Assembly (NCBI GenBank): GCA_963617485.1
Contig: CAVEPA010000012.1
Location: 1-59,569, forward strand
DNA length: 59,569 nucleotides
Source: UBA1757 sp963617485
GTDB taxonomy: Bacteria > Bacteroidota > Bacteroidia > Bacteroidales > UBA1402
Direction of reading: 5' to 3'
Below, piece by piece: positions 50,430 to 58,227 of the stretch (position 1 is the stretch's first letter; the number at the start of each line of letters is the position of its first letter). The notes beneath the pieces are model-generated. The model saw nothing but the letters and a program-made list of their open reading frames with translations. It did no database searches and was not told the origin of the DNA. The translations under genes were made by a program, and so were the position numbers.

Positions 50430-51014
50430 ATGCTGAACATTGTTATTTTTGGCGGCCCCGGTTCTGGCAAGGGCACCCAAAGCGAAATTATCACTGAAAA
50501 ATACCAACTGACCCATCTTTCGACGGGCGATTTGCTGCGTGCCGAAATGGCCAAAGGCAGCGAATTGGGTAAGATAGCCAAATCCTACACCGACGGAGGC
50601 AATCTGGTTCCCGACGAGATGATAGTGAAGATTCTGGCCGCTGCCATCGACAGCCAAAAGAACGATAAGGGATATATTTTCGATGGTTTCCCCAGAAATG
50701 TGGCTCAGGCTTCCATCTTGGAAGAAATGCTGGCCGAACGCGGCTATAAACTCGGAATGCTGCTCAACTTGGTGGTTCCCGACAACGTACTGGTAGAGAG
50801 AATGTTGTTCCGCGCCAAAACTTCCGGTCGTAGTGATGATAATCCAGAAACCATCAAGAGAAGGGTGCAGGTTTACCACGAACAGACCGCTCCCGTCATC
50901 GATTATTTCAAGGCAAAAGACCTGTATATCGGCATTGACGGTACCCGTTCTATCGAGGAAGCCGCTGCCGATATTGCCGGTAAAATCGATGCCTTCCTAG
51001 CTGAAAATAAGTAA
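50430..51014 (+). CDS. adk: Adenylate kinase
   Basis: A 194-residue short-form kinase, lacking the long LID insertion. GGPGSGKGTQSEI near 7-19 is the P-loop, STGDLLRAEM near 30, FDGFPRNVAQA near 81-91 the substrate motif, and RSDDNPETIKRR near 130-141 the short LID. It equalises AMP, ADP and ATP. It lies before obgE (9 nt). It follows the 88-bp repeat and has no recognisable consensus promoter, only an A/T-rich leader. Confidence 0.96.
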   Translation: MLNIVIFGGPGSGKGTQSEIITEKYQLTHLSTGDLLRAEMAKGSELGKIAKSYTDGGNLVPDEMIVKILAAAIDSQKNDKGYIFDGFPRNVAQASILEEMLAERGYKLGMLLNLVVPDNVLVERMLFRAKTSGRSDDNPETIKRRVQVYHEQTAPVIDYFKAKDLYIGIDGTRSIEEAAADIAGKIDAFLAENK

Positions 51015-51023
51015 TACATTTTT

Positions 51024-52118
51024 ATGGCCGAGAGCAACTTTGTAGACTACGTCAAGATTTATTGCCGTTCCGGTAAGGGCGGTGCGGGTTCTACCCACTT
51101 CCATCGCGAAAAGTTCGTGCCCAAAGGCGGCCCGGACGGCGGCGATGGCGGTAGGGGAGGTCACGTTATTCTCCGCGCCAACCGCAACTATTGGACGCTG
51201 ATACACTTGCGCTATGCCCGTCATGTCTTTGCCGAGTCGGGACAGAACGGTATGGGCTGTCGCGCCACGGGCCGCTCGGGTGCCGACAAGATTATCGAGG
51301 TGCCGGTAGGTACGGTGGCCTACGATGCCGAAACGGGCGAATTTCTCTGCGATGTCAACGAGGACGGTCAGGAAGTGATACTCCTCAAAGGCGGCCGCGG
51401 TGGTCTGGGCAACTGGAACTTCCGCAATGCCGTCAACAAGACTCCGCGCTTTTCGCAACCGGGCGAGCCTATGCAAGAGCGACACGTCATTTTGGAGCTC
51501 AAGCTGCTGGCCGATGTGGGTTTGGTGGGTTTCCCCAATGCCGGCAAGTCGACGCTGCTCTCGGTACTCTCGGCGGCCAAGCCCGAGATAGCCGACTATC
51601 CTTTTACCACCCTGGTACCCAATTTGGGTATTGTTCCTTATCGCGACGACAAGTCTTTCGTTATGGCCGATATTCCGGGAATTATCGAGGGCGCGAGCGA
51701 GGGCAAGGGCTTGGGACTGAGGTTCTTGCGACATATCGAGCGCAATGCTATCCTCTTGTTTATGGTGCCAGCCGATAGCGATGACATCGCCCGCGACTAC
51801 CATATCCTGCTCAACGAACTGCAGCAGTACAATCCCGAATTGCTGGACAAACAGCGGGTGCTGGCCATCAGCAAATGCGATATGCTCGACCAGGAACTTA
51901 TCGACCAAATGCGTCCAAGTCTGCCCGATGTGCCGTCCGTGTTCATTTCTTCCGTGGCCAATTTCGGTTTGGACCAGCTAAAGGACATGCTTTGGCGCGA
52001 GCTCAACGATGAACGTAACCAAATACGAGTCATCACTCACCGCGATTTGCAATTGGACGCCCAAGCTGACGATGATGACTTCGAAGACAATTTCGATGAC
52101 GAACCCGACAAGGCGTAA
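51024..52118 (+). CDS. obgE: GTPase ObgE/CgtA
   Basis: A 364-residue GTPase for late 50S assembly. The Gly-rich Obg domain (GRSGADKIIEVPVGT, GGRGGLGNWNFRNAVN) covers about 1-158. The G domain has GFPNAGKSTLL near 168-178 (G1), YPFTTLVP near 193 (G2), DIPGIIEGASEGKGLG near 214-229 (G3) and SKCDM near 286 (G4). The acidic tail (QADDDDFEDNFDDEPDKA) is typical. It ends 6 nt before the CYTH gene. adk-obgE is a recurrent pair. Confidence 0.96.
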   Translation: MAESNFVDYVKIYCRSGKGGAGSTHFHREKFVPKGGPDGGDGGRGGHVILRANRNYWTLIHLRYARHVFAESGQNGMGCRATGRSGADKIIEVPVGTVAYDAETGEFLCDVNEDGQEVILLKGGRGGLGNWNFRNAVNKTPRFSQPGEPMQERHVILELKLLADVGLVGFPNAGKSTLLSVLSAAKPEIADYPFTTLVPNLGIVPYRDDKSFVMADIPGIIEGASEGKGLGLRFLRHIERNAILLFMVPADSDDIARDYHILLNELQQYNPELLDKQRVLAISKCDMLDQELIDQMRPSLPDVPSVFISSVANFGLDQLKDMLWRELNDERNQIRVITHRDLQLDAQADDDDFEDNFDDEPDKA

Positions 52119-52124
52119 GCGACA

Positions 52125-52634
52125 ATGGCTCAGGAAATAGAACGCAAATTTCTGGTTAAGGGCGATTTCAAACCCTACGTCAAAAAGGCGATGCACATCG
52201 TGCAAGCCTATATCAGTTCTAATCCGGAGCGTACGGTGCGTGTGCGCATCAAGGACGACAAAGGCTATATCACCGTCAAAGGTATGGGCGATGCCGGCGG
52301 TATGCGCCGTTTCGAATGGGAAAAGGAAATTTCTCTGGCCGAGGCTCAAGATTTGCTCCAGGTTTGCGAACATGGCCGTATCGACAAAGTGCGCTACTTG
52401 GTGGATGTGGGCAGCCATACCTTCGAGGTGGACGAGTTTCGTGGCGACAATGAGGGCCTGATAATGGCCGAAGTGGAACTTTCGTCCGAAGATGAAGCTT
52501 TCGACAAACCCGCTTGGCTGGGCCGCGAGCTTACCGGCGATGTGCGCTACTACAACTCCTCCTTGATGAAGCAACCCTATAAGTGCTGGTCTAGCCAAGA
52601 AGATTCTCCGAATTCGACAGATACTGTAGATTGA
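52125..52634 (+). CDS. CYTH domain protein (triphosphate-tunnel metalloenzyme)
   Basis: A 169-residue protein starting MAQEIERKFLV, the ExExK signature that binds divalent metal and triphosphate in a beta-barrel tunnel. Further charged strands (TVRVRIKDDKGYITVKG, RRFEWEKEISLAEAQ, FEVDEFRGDNEGLIMAEVELSS) supply the Arg, Lys and Glu inside the tunnel. Likely activity is triphosphatase or similar; the substrate is unknown. It lies 6 nt after obgE, and a terminator follows at 52672. Confidence 0.9.
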   Translation: MAQEIERKFLVKGDFKPYVKKAMHIVQAYISSNPERTVRVRIKDDKGYITVKGMGDAGGMRRFEWEKEISLAEAQDLLQVCEHGRIDKVRYLVDVGSHTFEVDEFRGDNEGLIMAEVELSSEDEAFDKPAWLGRELTGDVRYYNSSLMKQPYKCWSSQEDSPNSTDTVD

Positions 52635-52671
52635 CTGTTGTGGCAAATTGCTGTCTGTCAGTCGATTAAAC

Positions 52672-52701
52672 TCAGAGGAAATATTTTCTTCTGAAATTTT
52701 T
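52672..52701 (+). terminator. Terminator after the adk-obgE-CYTH operon
   Basis: Arms TCAGAGGAAA and TTTCTTCTGA (one G-U pair), TAT loop, then AATTTTT. Confidence 0.75.
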
Positions 52702-52712
52702 GCATTAATGTA

Positions 52713-52742
52713 TTGTTAAATGAAAAGTTAACGATACATTTG
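52713..52742 (+). promoter_or_regulatory. Promoter of the type IX cargo gene
   Basis: TTG, 19 nt, TACATTTG, an exact -7 box with a good -33, about 60 nt before the start codon of the gene at 52802. Confidence 0.7.
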
Positions 52743-52801
52743 CAACGTATTTGTCATGTGCACCTGAAAAACACCTATGTTTTACCTTAAATTGTATCAT
52801 T

Positions 52802-53590
52802 ATGAAAACTTTTTTCTCCTTTCGCAGCCATCTGTATATCAACCATAAAGTGCTGGGGCTGCTGGCCGTGCTGTTGATGTCCCTTATCTCATCCCAGGCC
52901 TGGGCCGAACAAATCAAGCTTGCCAATGCCGATTTCGAAGAATGGAACTGGAACGACAGTGTACCTCTTCAGTGGTTGGGCACAACTTCCAATATTGATG
53001 TAAAGGCCGTAACTCCCGACCAAGATGCTTATTCCGGCAAGTATGCCTGCCGGCTTGTCAAGACCCAGAAGACACATGCCCGTTTTTCGAGTCAGACCTT
53101 GGCACTCAAGGCCGGCAACTATCAACTCAGCTATTATGCCAAAGGCAGCGGCAATGTGCGAAACTCTTATCACAAGGGAACTTCCTACGACCCTTACAGC
53201 GAGTATACCGCACTTTCCGAGAACGAATGGAAAAAGATAGATTATAGCTTCGAAGTGAAGGCTGATATCGATTCTGCAGAGATTATCTTTTCGGTAGCAT
53301 CCACCTCCAAAGACGGCATCCTTATTGATGCGCTCTGTCTGCAAACCGTGGCCAAAGTGGAAACAGCGCTGAGCGAGCATACTGCCGATGTGCTGAAGTT
53401 TATGGTCGGGAAAGAGAGCTTGTCGGTCGATGCCGTCCAAGCCTGCCAATTGCAAGTCTTTGATGTGCTGGGCAAGAAAGTGCTGGAAAATACACTGTCG
53501 GTGGGTATCAACAGCTTTTCGCTCGAAAGCGGTCTGTACTTGGTACTGGTCAACGGACAAGAATCCGTCCAAAAGATATTCATCCCCTAA
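52802..53590 (+). CDS. Small secreted protein with type IX sorting domain
   Basis: A 262-residue protein with a signal peptide (GLLAVLLMSLISSQAWAEQ). Residues about 35-185 form a beta-sandwich: FEEWNWNDSVPLQWLG, LKAGNYQLSYYAKGSGNVRNSYH and IIFSVASTSKDGILIDALCL resemble a carbohydrate-binding jelly roll. The last 65 residues (CQLQVFDVLGKKVLENTLSV, GLYLVLVNGQESVQKIFIP) match a type A sorting domain that directs export through the type IX system and is then cleaved. It has its own promoter. It may bind a sugar or serve as a surface lectin; no enzyme motif is seen. Confidence 0.8.
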   Translation: MKTFFSFRSHLYINHKVLGLLAVLLMSLISSQAWAEQIKLANADFEEWNWNDSVPLQWLGTTSNIDVKAVTPDQDAYSGKYACRLVKTQKTHARFSSQTLALKAGNYQLSYYAKGSGNVRNSYHKGTSYDPYSEYTALSENEWKKIDYSFEVKADIDSAEIIFSVASTSKDGILIDALCLQTVAKVETALSEHTADVLKFMVGKESLSVDAVQACQLQVFDVLGKKVLENTLSVGINSFSLESGLYLVLVNGQESVQKIFIP

Positions 53591-53685
53591 ATATATTTTC
53601 TCGTAAGTTCTTCTCTATTTGTCAGCTAAGTGAGATGCAAAACAATAAACTGCTTATACATCTCACTAACCCCAAAAAGCTGAAA

Positions 53686-53716
53686 GAAGCCGCCCGAAGT
53701 GATTCGATGCGGCTTC
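53686..53716. terminator. Hairpin between the cargo gene and tmRNA
   Basis: Perfect 8-bp arms GAAGCCGC/GCGGCTTC with a 15-nt loop. The T runs are weak on both strands, but its place between convergent genes supports a terminator. A second inverted repeat, AGTGAGATG/CATCTCACT, lies at 53629-53667. Confidence 0.5.
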
Positions 53717-53743
53717 ATTATTGTATCCTCGTGTGAGGAAAAG

Positions 53744-54139
53744 TGGAGGCGGAGGGGATCGAACCCTCGTCCAAACGGAAAACCTATAAGTTTTCTACAT
53801 GCTTATCTTCGCTTAGGTTTTCGTCGTCAAGCAAAACCGAAGCCATCCACTTGACGCTTATCTCTTAAAGCTTCAGGCAAGAATCAGAGCGCTCCTTGCC
53901 CTATTTCCGATATTCCTGCACCACCTGGTCCGAACGCTTCGGAACAACAGCAACGGGGTGATGTCTCGTCCCTGCCACTCTGGCAAGGATAAAGCGCTAA
54001 TCTACTATACTTCGATTACGCAGCGAGAGCGTAGTTGTTTTCGCCAGTTATAGCGTCGCCACTGAGATTAAAGTGCGCGGTGGCCTTGCACTGCATGCTT
54101 GCTTATCTGCTTTGACCGCTGTCAAAACCAGTCGCCCCC
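53744..54139 (-). ncRNA. ssrA: Transfer-messenger RNA (tmRNA)
   Basis: A 396-nt RNA with tRNA-like ends: 5' GGGGGCG pairs with 3' CGCCTCC, and the 3' part has the T-loop GGTTCGATCCC. The 5' segment GACTGGTTTTGACAGCGG is typical of tmRNA. The tag reading frame at 54016-54045 encodes GENNYALAA then TAA. It frees stalled ribosomes and marks their products for breakdown. The 3' CCA is not encoded. The 5' end lies 6 nt past the RNase Y stop, so it may be cut from a longer transcript. Confidence 0.96.
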
Positions 54140-54145
54140 AGGGCT

Positions 54146-55687
54146 TTATTTGGCGTAACTTACGGCGCGGGTTTCGCGGATAACCGTAATCTTGACCTGA
54201 CCGGGATAGGTCATTTCGTCTTGAATACGCTTGGCGATTTCGGCCGAGAGTTGCTCGGTATCCTTGTCATCAACCTTTTCGGCACCCACAATGACGCGCA
54301 GTTCGCGACCGGCCTGAATGGCGTAGGTCTTAACCACGCCTGGGTAAGACATTGCCAGCTGTTCCAAGTCGTTGAGGCGCTTCACATAGGCCTCGGCTAT
54401 TTCTCGGCGGGCACCCGGACGGGCACCTGAAATGGCATCGCAAACCTGAACGATGGGAGCCAGCAGGGTCTGCATCTCAACTTCGTCGTGGTGTGCACCG
54501 ATGGCGTTGCAAATATCGGGTTTTTCTTTGTATTTCTCCGCAAGTTTCATGCCAAGAAGTGCGTGTGGCAGTTCGGGCTCGTCTTCGGGCACCTTGCCGA
54601 TATCGTGCAACAGGCCGGCGCGGCGAGCTTTCTTGGGATTCAGGCCGAGTTCCGATGCCATAACGGCGCAGAGGTTGGCCGTTTCGCGGGCGTGCTGCAA
54701 CAGATTCTGGCCGTAAGACGAACGGTACTTCATACGTCCTACCATACGGATAAGTTCGGGATGCAATCCATGGATACCCAGGTCGATGGTGGTGCGCTTG
54801 CCGGTTTCGATAATTTCGTCTTCCACCTGCTTGCTTACCTTGGCTACCACTTCCTCGATGCGGGCGGGGTGAATACGGCCATCGGCCACCAGCTGATGCA
54901 GGGCTAGGCGGGCAATTTCACGGCGCACAGGGTCGAAGGCCGAAATAACGATGGCTTCGGGCGTGTCGTCCACGATGATTTCCACACCGGTGGCGGCTTC
55001 CAAAGCGCGGATGTTGCGGCCCTCGCGACCGATGATGCGACCCTTGATTTCGTCAGAATCGATATGGAAAACCGTCACGGCATTTTCGATGGCGGTTTCG
55101 GTGGCCACACGTTGGATAGACTGTACCACAATGCGCTTGGCCTCTTTGTTGGCCGTCATCTTGGCCTCGTCCATAATTTCGTTGATGTACGATGCTGCGG
55201 CAGTTTTGGCTTCGTCCTTGAGCGACTCTACCAAGCGGTTCTTGGCTTCTTCGGCCGACAGACCCGACAGGGCTTCCAGGCGTTCCACTTCTTGACGGTG
55301 TTGTTTGTCCAGTTCGGCTTTCTTGTTTTCAACCACTTGCAGTTGGGCATCGAGGTTCTCGCGGATGATGTCCAAGTCGTTTTTCTTACGCTGCAGCTCG
55401 TCGTTGCGCTGCGTAAGCTGCAGTTCGCGCTGTTTCAGACGTGCTTCGGCCGACTGGGCTTTGGCATTGCGTTGCTGCATCTGCTTGTCGAAATCGCTCT
55501 TTAAATTGAAGAACTTGTCTTTCACTTCCTGCAGTTTGGCTTGGCGGATACTTTCCGCTTCCAGTTCAGCCTGCTTTATCTTAAGCTGGTATTGTGCCTT
55601 GAGAATGAACCTAAAGACGATCCATCCTAGCAGTCCGCCCACAAGGAAGGCTGCTACAGAAATAATAATAATGGATAATGTATTCAT
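54146..55687 (-). CDS. rny: Ribonuclease Y
   Basis: A 513-residue membrane-bound endonuclease that starts mRNA decay. The N-terminal membrane helix (MNTLSIIIISVAAFLVGGLLGW) leads to a long coiled coil (about 30-190). A KH RNA-binding domain follows (KGRIIGREGRNIRALEAATG near 216-235) and then the HD nuclease domain (LHDIGKVPEDE near 361, IGAHHDEVEM near 395). Start taken at 55687, where the membrane helix begins; the longer frame adds 12 unlikely residues. tmRNA lies right after it, and zapA lies upstream. Confidence 0.94.
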   Translation of the reverse strand: MNTLSIIIISVAAFLVGGLLGWIVFRFILKAQYQLKIKQAELEAESIRQAKLQEVKDKFFNLKSDFDKQMQQRNAKAQSAEARLKQRELQLTQRNDELQRKKNDLDIIRENLDAQLQVVENKKAELDKQHRQEVERLEALSGLSAEEAKNRLVESLKDEAKTAAASYINEIMDEAKMTANKEAKRIVVQSIQRVATETAIENAVTVFHIDSDEIKGRIIGREGRNIRALEAATGVEIIVDDTPEAIVISAFDPVRREIARLALHQLVADGRIHPARIEEVVAKVSKQVEDEIIETGKRTTIDLGIHGLHPELIRMVGRMKYRSSYGQNLLQHARETANLCAVMASELGLNPKKARRAGLLHDIGKVPEDEPELPHALLGMKLAEKYKEKPDICNAIGAHHDEVEMQTLLAPIVQVCDAISGARPGARREIAEAYVKRLNDLEQLAMSYPGVVKTYAIQAGRELRVIVGAEKVDDKDTEQLSAEIAKRIQDEMTYPGQVKITVIRETRAVSYAK

Positions 55688-55764
55688 CTGATAATCAGTA
55701 ATATAATAAAAACAAAACGCCACACTAAGCCCCTTTGCGAGACCAAGTGCGGACGGATAAACAT

Positions 55765-56079
55765 CTATTTACCAAGAAACAATGCCAGTTCCTTGTCGAG
55801 CTCTGCTATGCGTTGCAGACATTGGCTATCGTCTTGTAAGACTTGTAGCTCCTCATTTTTCCTAGCAAGATGCAAGGCTGTCATGGCCAAAAGTCTCTTG
55901 AAATCCAGCTCCGTACCCTCGGAAGTCTTGAATTTTTCGCGATATGCTCTGATCAGCCTGTCAATTTCTTTTACGGCGTTGCGATAGAGAAGTTCCTCGT
56001 TTTCGTCTTTGGGGATTTCAACGTAGAAATCTTCGTCGGCAACGTATAAGTGGATCTTGAAAGTGTCGTCTTTCATCAT
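55765..56079 (-). CDS. zapA: Cell division protein ZapA
   Basis: A 104-residue protein with the ZapA layout: N-terminal beta part (FKIHLYVADEDFYVEIPKDENEELLYRNAVKEIDRLIRAY) and a C-terminal coiled coil (LALARKNEELQVLQDDSQ region). It bundles FtsZ filaments at midcell. It overlaps the upstream coiled-coil gene by 4 nt (ATGA), so the two are translated together. Confidence 0.85.
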   Translation of the reverse strand: MMKDDTFKIHLYVADEDFYVEIPKDENEELLYRNAVKEIDRLIRAYREKFKTSEGTELDFKRLLAMTALHLARKNEELQVLQDDSQCLQRIAELDKELALFLGK

Positions 56080-56372
56080 TGCTCGTTAACAAGTGCAATG
56101 CAAGCATTTATCTCCCGCACCATTTTCGACAGCTGCTGCTGTGCGTCCTTTAGTTCGCCTTCGCGTCCGGCCATACTCTTGGCCAGTTTCAGCTTGTCGT
56201 ATGCTATGGTAATCTTTTCCCAATCTTCTTTCAGCGCCTGGAACGATTCTTCTTTTTCTGCCAAGGTTTCCTTAAGGCTATCGTTCTCTTTTTGAAGTTC
56301 TTCGATGCGCAGGATGCATTGTCTGACCCGGGTTTCGAAGTTCTTCAACAAACGTTCCTGTTCGGCTGTCAT
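56076..56372 (-). CDS. Small coiled-coil protein upstream of zapA
   Basis: A 98-residue protein that is nearly all heptad-like coiled coil (RVRQCILRIEELQKENDSLKETLAEKEESFQALKEDWEKI), with no membrane or signal segment. It overlaps zapA by 4 nt. Position next to zapA suggests a partner, like ZapB or a division regulator, but that is inference from place and shape only. I chose the inner ATG at 56372; the longer frame adds 12 residues of poor quality. Confidence 0.75.
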   Translation of the reverse strand: MTAEQERLLKNFETRVRQCILRIEELQKENDSLKETLAEKEESFQALKEDWEKITIAYDKLKLAKSMAGREGELKDAQQQLSKMVREINACIALVNEQ

Positions 56373-56536
56373 AGGAGATTGAATATTACACCACCATAAT
56401 AACGACAAAAATATAGATTTTTATACAATTCCAAAACCGTCTGCAAAAATTTTACAACTTCGAGAATCTTACAACTTCGGGTGCTGAAAACGATGGGATA
56501 AAAAAACAGAGGACGTTATTGCGTTCTCTGTTTGAG

Positions 56537-56609
56537 TGGTGCCACCGGGAATCGAACCAGGGACACAAGGATTTTCAGTCCTTTGCTCTACCGACTGAGC
56601 TATGGCACC
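56537..56609 (-). tRNA. tRNA-Phe (anticodon GAA)
   Basis: A 73-nt tRNA. Acceptor GGTGCCA pairs with TGGCACC; anticodon stem AAGGA/TCCTT frames CTGAAAA (anticodon GAA, reads UUC and UUU); T loop GGTTCGATTCC. The CCA end is not encoded. Confidence 0.97.
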
Positions 56610-56630
56610 ATTTGGTTTTTTAGACGGCTG

Positions 56631-56662
56631 CAAAGGTACGACGGCTTTTCCAATCTGCCAAA
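56631..56662 (-). promoter_or_regulatory. Promoter of tRNA-Phe
   Basis: TTTG, 20 nt, TACCTTTG on the minus strand, an exact consensus ending about 22 nt before the tRNA. Confidence 0.82.
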
Positions 56663-56721
56663 CATTTTTGACGATTATTTTGAAAAAAAGCAATGCTTGG
56701 ACTGAAACTTGATGAAAATTA

Positions 56722-56753
56722 TTTGTGATAAAGTAAAAAGAACCGTACTTTTG
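56722..56753 (+). promoter_or_regulatory. Promoter of tRNA-Pro and serS
   Basis: TTTG, 20 nt, TACTTTTG on the plus strand, an exact consensus ending 11 nt before tRNA-Pro. serS begins only 19 nt after the tRNA and has no separate promoter visible, so both are probably read together. Confidence 0.82.
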
Positions 56754-56764
56754 CACCGCAAAAA

Positions 56765-56838
56765 CGGGATGTAGCACAGTTGGCTAGCGCGCCACGTTCG
56801 GGACGTGGAGGTCGGAAGTTCGAGTCTTCTCATCCCGA
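56765..56838 (+). tRNA. tRNA-Pro (anticodon CGG)
   Basis: A 74-nt tRNA. Acceptor CGGGATG pairs with CATCCCG; anticodon stem CCACG/CGTGG frames TTCGGGA (anticodon CGG, reads CCG); T loop AAGTTCGAGTCTT. The 3' CCA is not encoded. Confidence 0.96.
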
Positions 56839-56857
56839 CTTTTTTAATTTTAGGGCA

Positions 56858-58132
56858 ATGCTTACACTTAAGTATCTTAGCGAAAACACGCAGGAAGCAA
56901 TCAGCCGCCTGGCCAAAAAGCATTTTGATGCAAAAGAACTTATCGAGCAGATTCTCCAACTGGATGTGCTTCGTCGTAATACACAAATGCAGGCCGATGC
57001 TTGTGCCGCAGAGCTGAACACCTTGTCCAAGTCTATCGGTTCTCTTATGAAGGAAGGCAAGAAAGCCGAGGCCGATGCCGCCAAGGCCAAAACTGCCGAA
57101 CTCAAAGAAAACTCCAAGAAGCTCGAGGCTGAAAAGAAAGCCGCCGAAGACAAAATTCAGGAATTGCTGGTACTTATCCCCAATGTTCCCCACGAATCGG
57201 TGCCCGAAGGCTTGCATGCCGAAGACAATGTAGTTGAACGTATGGGCGGTGTCATCCCCGATTTGAGCGAGAACGCCCTGCCTCATTGGGAGCTTGCCAA
57301 AAAATACGATCTTATCGACTTCGAACTGGGTGCCAAAATTACCGGTGCAGGTTTCCCTGTATATAAAGGTAAGATGGCGCGTCTGCAGCGTGCACTTATT
57401 TCTTTCTTCCTCGACCGCGCCCGCGAGCAGGGTTTCCTCGAAATTCAGCCGCCCTATGTGGTAAATGCCGCTTCGGGTTACGGTACGGGTCAATTGCCCG
57501 ACAAGGAAGCCCAAATGTATCACGCCGATTTGGACGATTTGTATTTGATTCCTACGGCCGAAGTCCCCGTGACCAACATCTATCGCGATGTTATTTTGGA
57601 TGAAAAAGACCTTCCCATCAAGAATACGGCTTATTCGGCCTGCTTCCGTCGCGAGGCCGGCGCCTATGGCAAGGATGTGCGCGGTCTTAACCGTCTGCAT
57701 CAGTTCGACAAGGTGGAAATTGTCTGCATTGAGCGTCCCGACCGTTCGTATGAGCGCCTAGACAAGATGGTGAACTACGTGCAGACTTTGGTTGATGCCC
57801 TGGAACTGCCTTGGCGTATCTTGCGTCTGTGTGGCGGCGACATGAGTTTCACCTCGGCCCTTACCTTCGATTTCGAAGTGTTCTCGGCTGCCCAGAAGCG
57901 CTGGCTCGAGGTAAGTTCGGTATCCAACTTCGAAAGCTATCAGGCCAATCGTCTGAAATGCCGTTACCGTTCGGCTGAAACCGGCAAGACGCAGCTTTGC
58001 CACACTTTGAACGGCAGTGCTTTGGCTTTGCCTCGTATTGTGGCCGCCTTGCTCGAAAACAATCAGACCCCCGAAGGCATCCGCATTCCCAAGGTGCTGG
58101 TTCCTTATTGCGGTTTCGACATCATCGATTAA
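56858..58132 (+). CDS. serS: Serine--tRNA ligase
   Basis: A 424-residue class II synthetase charging tRNA-Ser (one is encoded at 31755). An N-terminal antiparallel coiled-coil arm (about 30-105) grips the long variable arm of tRNA-Ser. Motif 2 (FRREAGAYGKDVRGLNRLHQ near 265-284) and motif 3 (near 375-392, then GSALALPRIVAALLENNQ) build the ATP and serine site. The start at 56858 is the usual one; the longer frame runs into the tRNA-Pro gene. Confidence 0.96.
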   Translation: MLTLKYLSENTQEAISRLAKKHFDAKELIEQILQLDVLRRNTQMQADACAAELNTLSKSIGSLMKEGKKAEADAAKAKTAELKENSKKLEAEKKAAEDKIQELLVLIPNVPHESVPEGLHAEDNVVERMGGVIPDLSENALPHWELAKKYDLIDFELGAKITGAGFPVYKGKMARLQRALISFFLDRAREQGFLEIQPPYVVNAASGYGTGQLPDKEAQMYHADLDDLYLIPTAEVPVTNIYRDVILDEKDLPIKNTAYSACFRREAGAYGKDVRGLNRLHQFDKVEIVCIERPDRSYERLDKMVNYVQTLVDALELPWRILRLCGGDMSFTSALTFDFEVFSAAQKRWLEVSSVSNFESYQANRLKCRYRSAETGKTQLCHTLNGSALALPRIVAALLENNQTPEGIRIPKVLVPYCGFDIID

Positions 58133-58187
58133 GACAATATAACGCATCTTAACGCGCTACCACTAGTGTTTGCCGGCGTTTGACATT

Positions 58188-58227
58188 ACTTTTGCATCTC
58201 ACACTAAAAAAGGAGAGATGCAAAAGT
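58188..58227. repeat. Perfect 13-bp inverted repeat joining promoter and start codon of the PL1 gene
   Basis: ACTTTTGCATCTC (58188-58200) and its reverse complement (58215-58227) flank a 14-nt loop that holds a Shine-Dalgarno-like AGGA. The left arm includes most of the -7 box TACTTTTG (58187-58194); the right arm covers the ATG at 58218. Confidence 0.85.

Noticed and set aside
53635..53736. A 33-codon frame starting MQNNKLLIHLTN after the cargo gene
   Set aside because: It runs through the hairpin at 53686-53716, has no conserved feature and is probably noncoding.
53633..58202. A shared 13-mer TTTTGCATCTCAC before the PL1 gene and (opposite strand) after the cargo gene
   Set aside because: A 13-base match between two sites is expected by chance in a window of this size, and the contexts differ.
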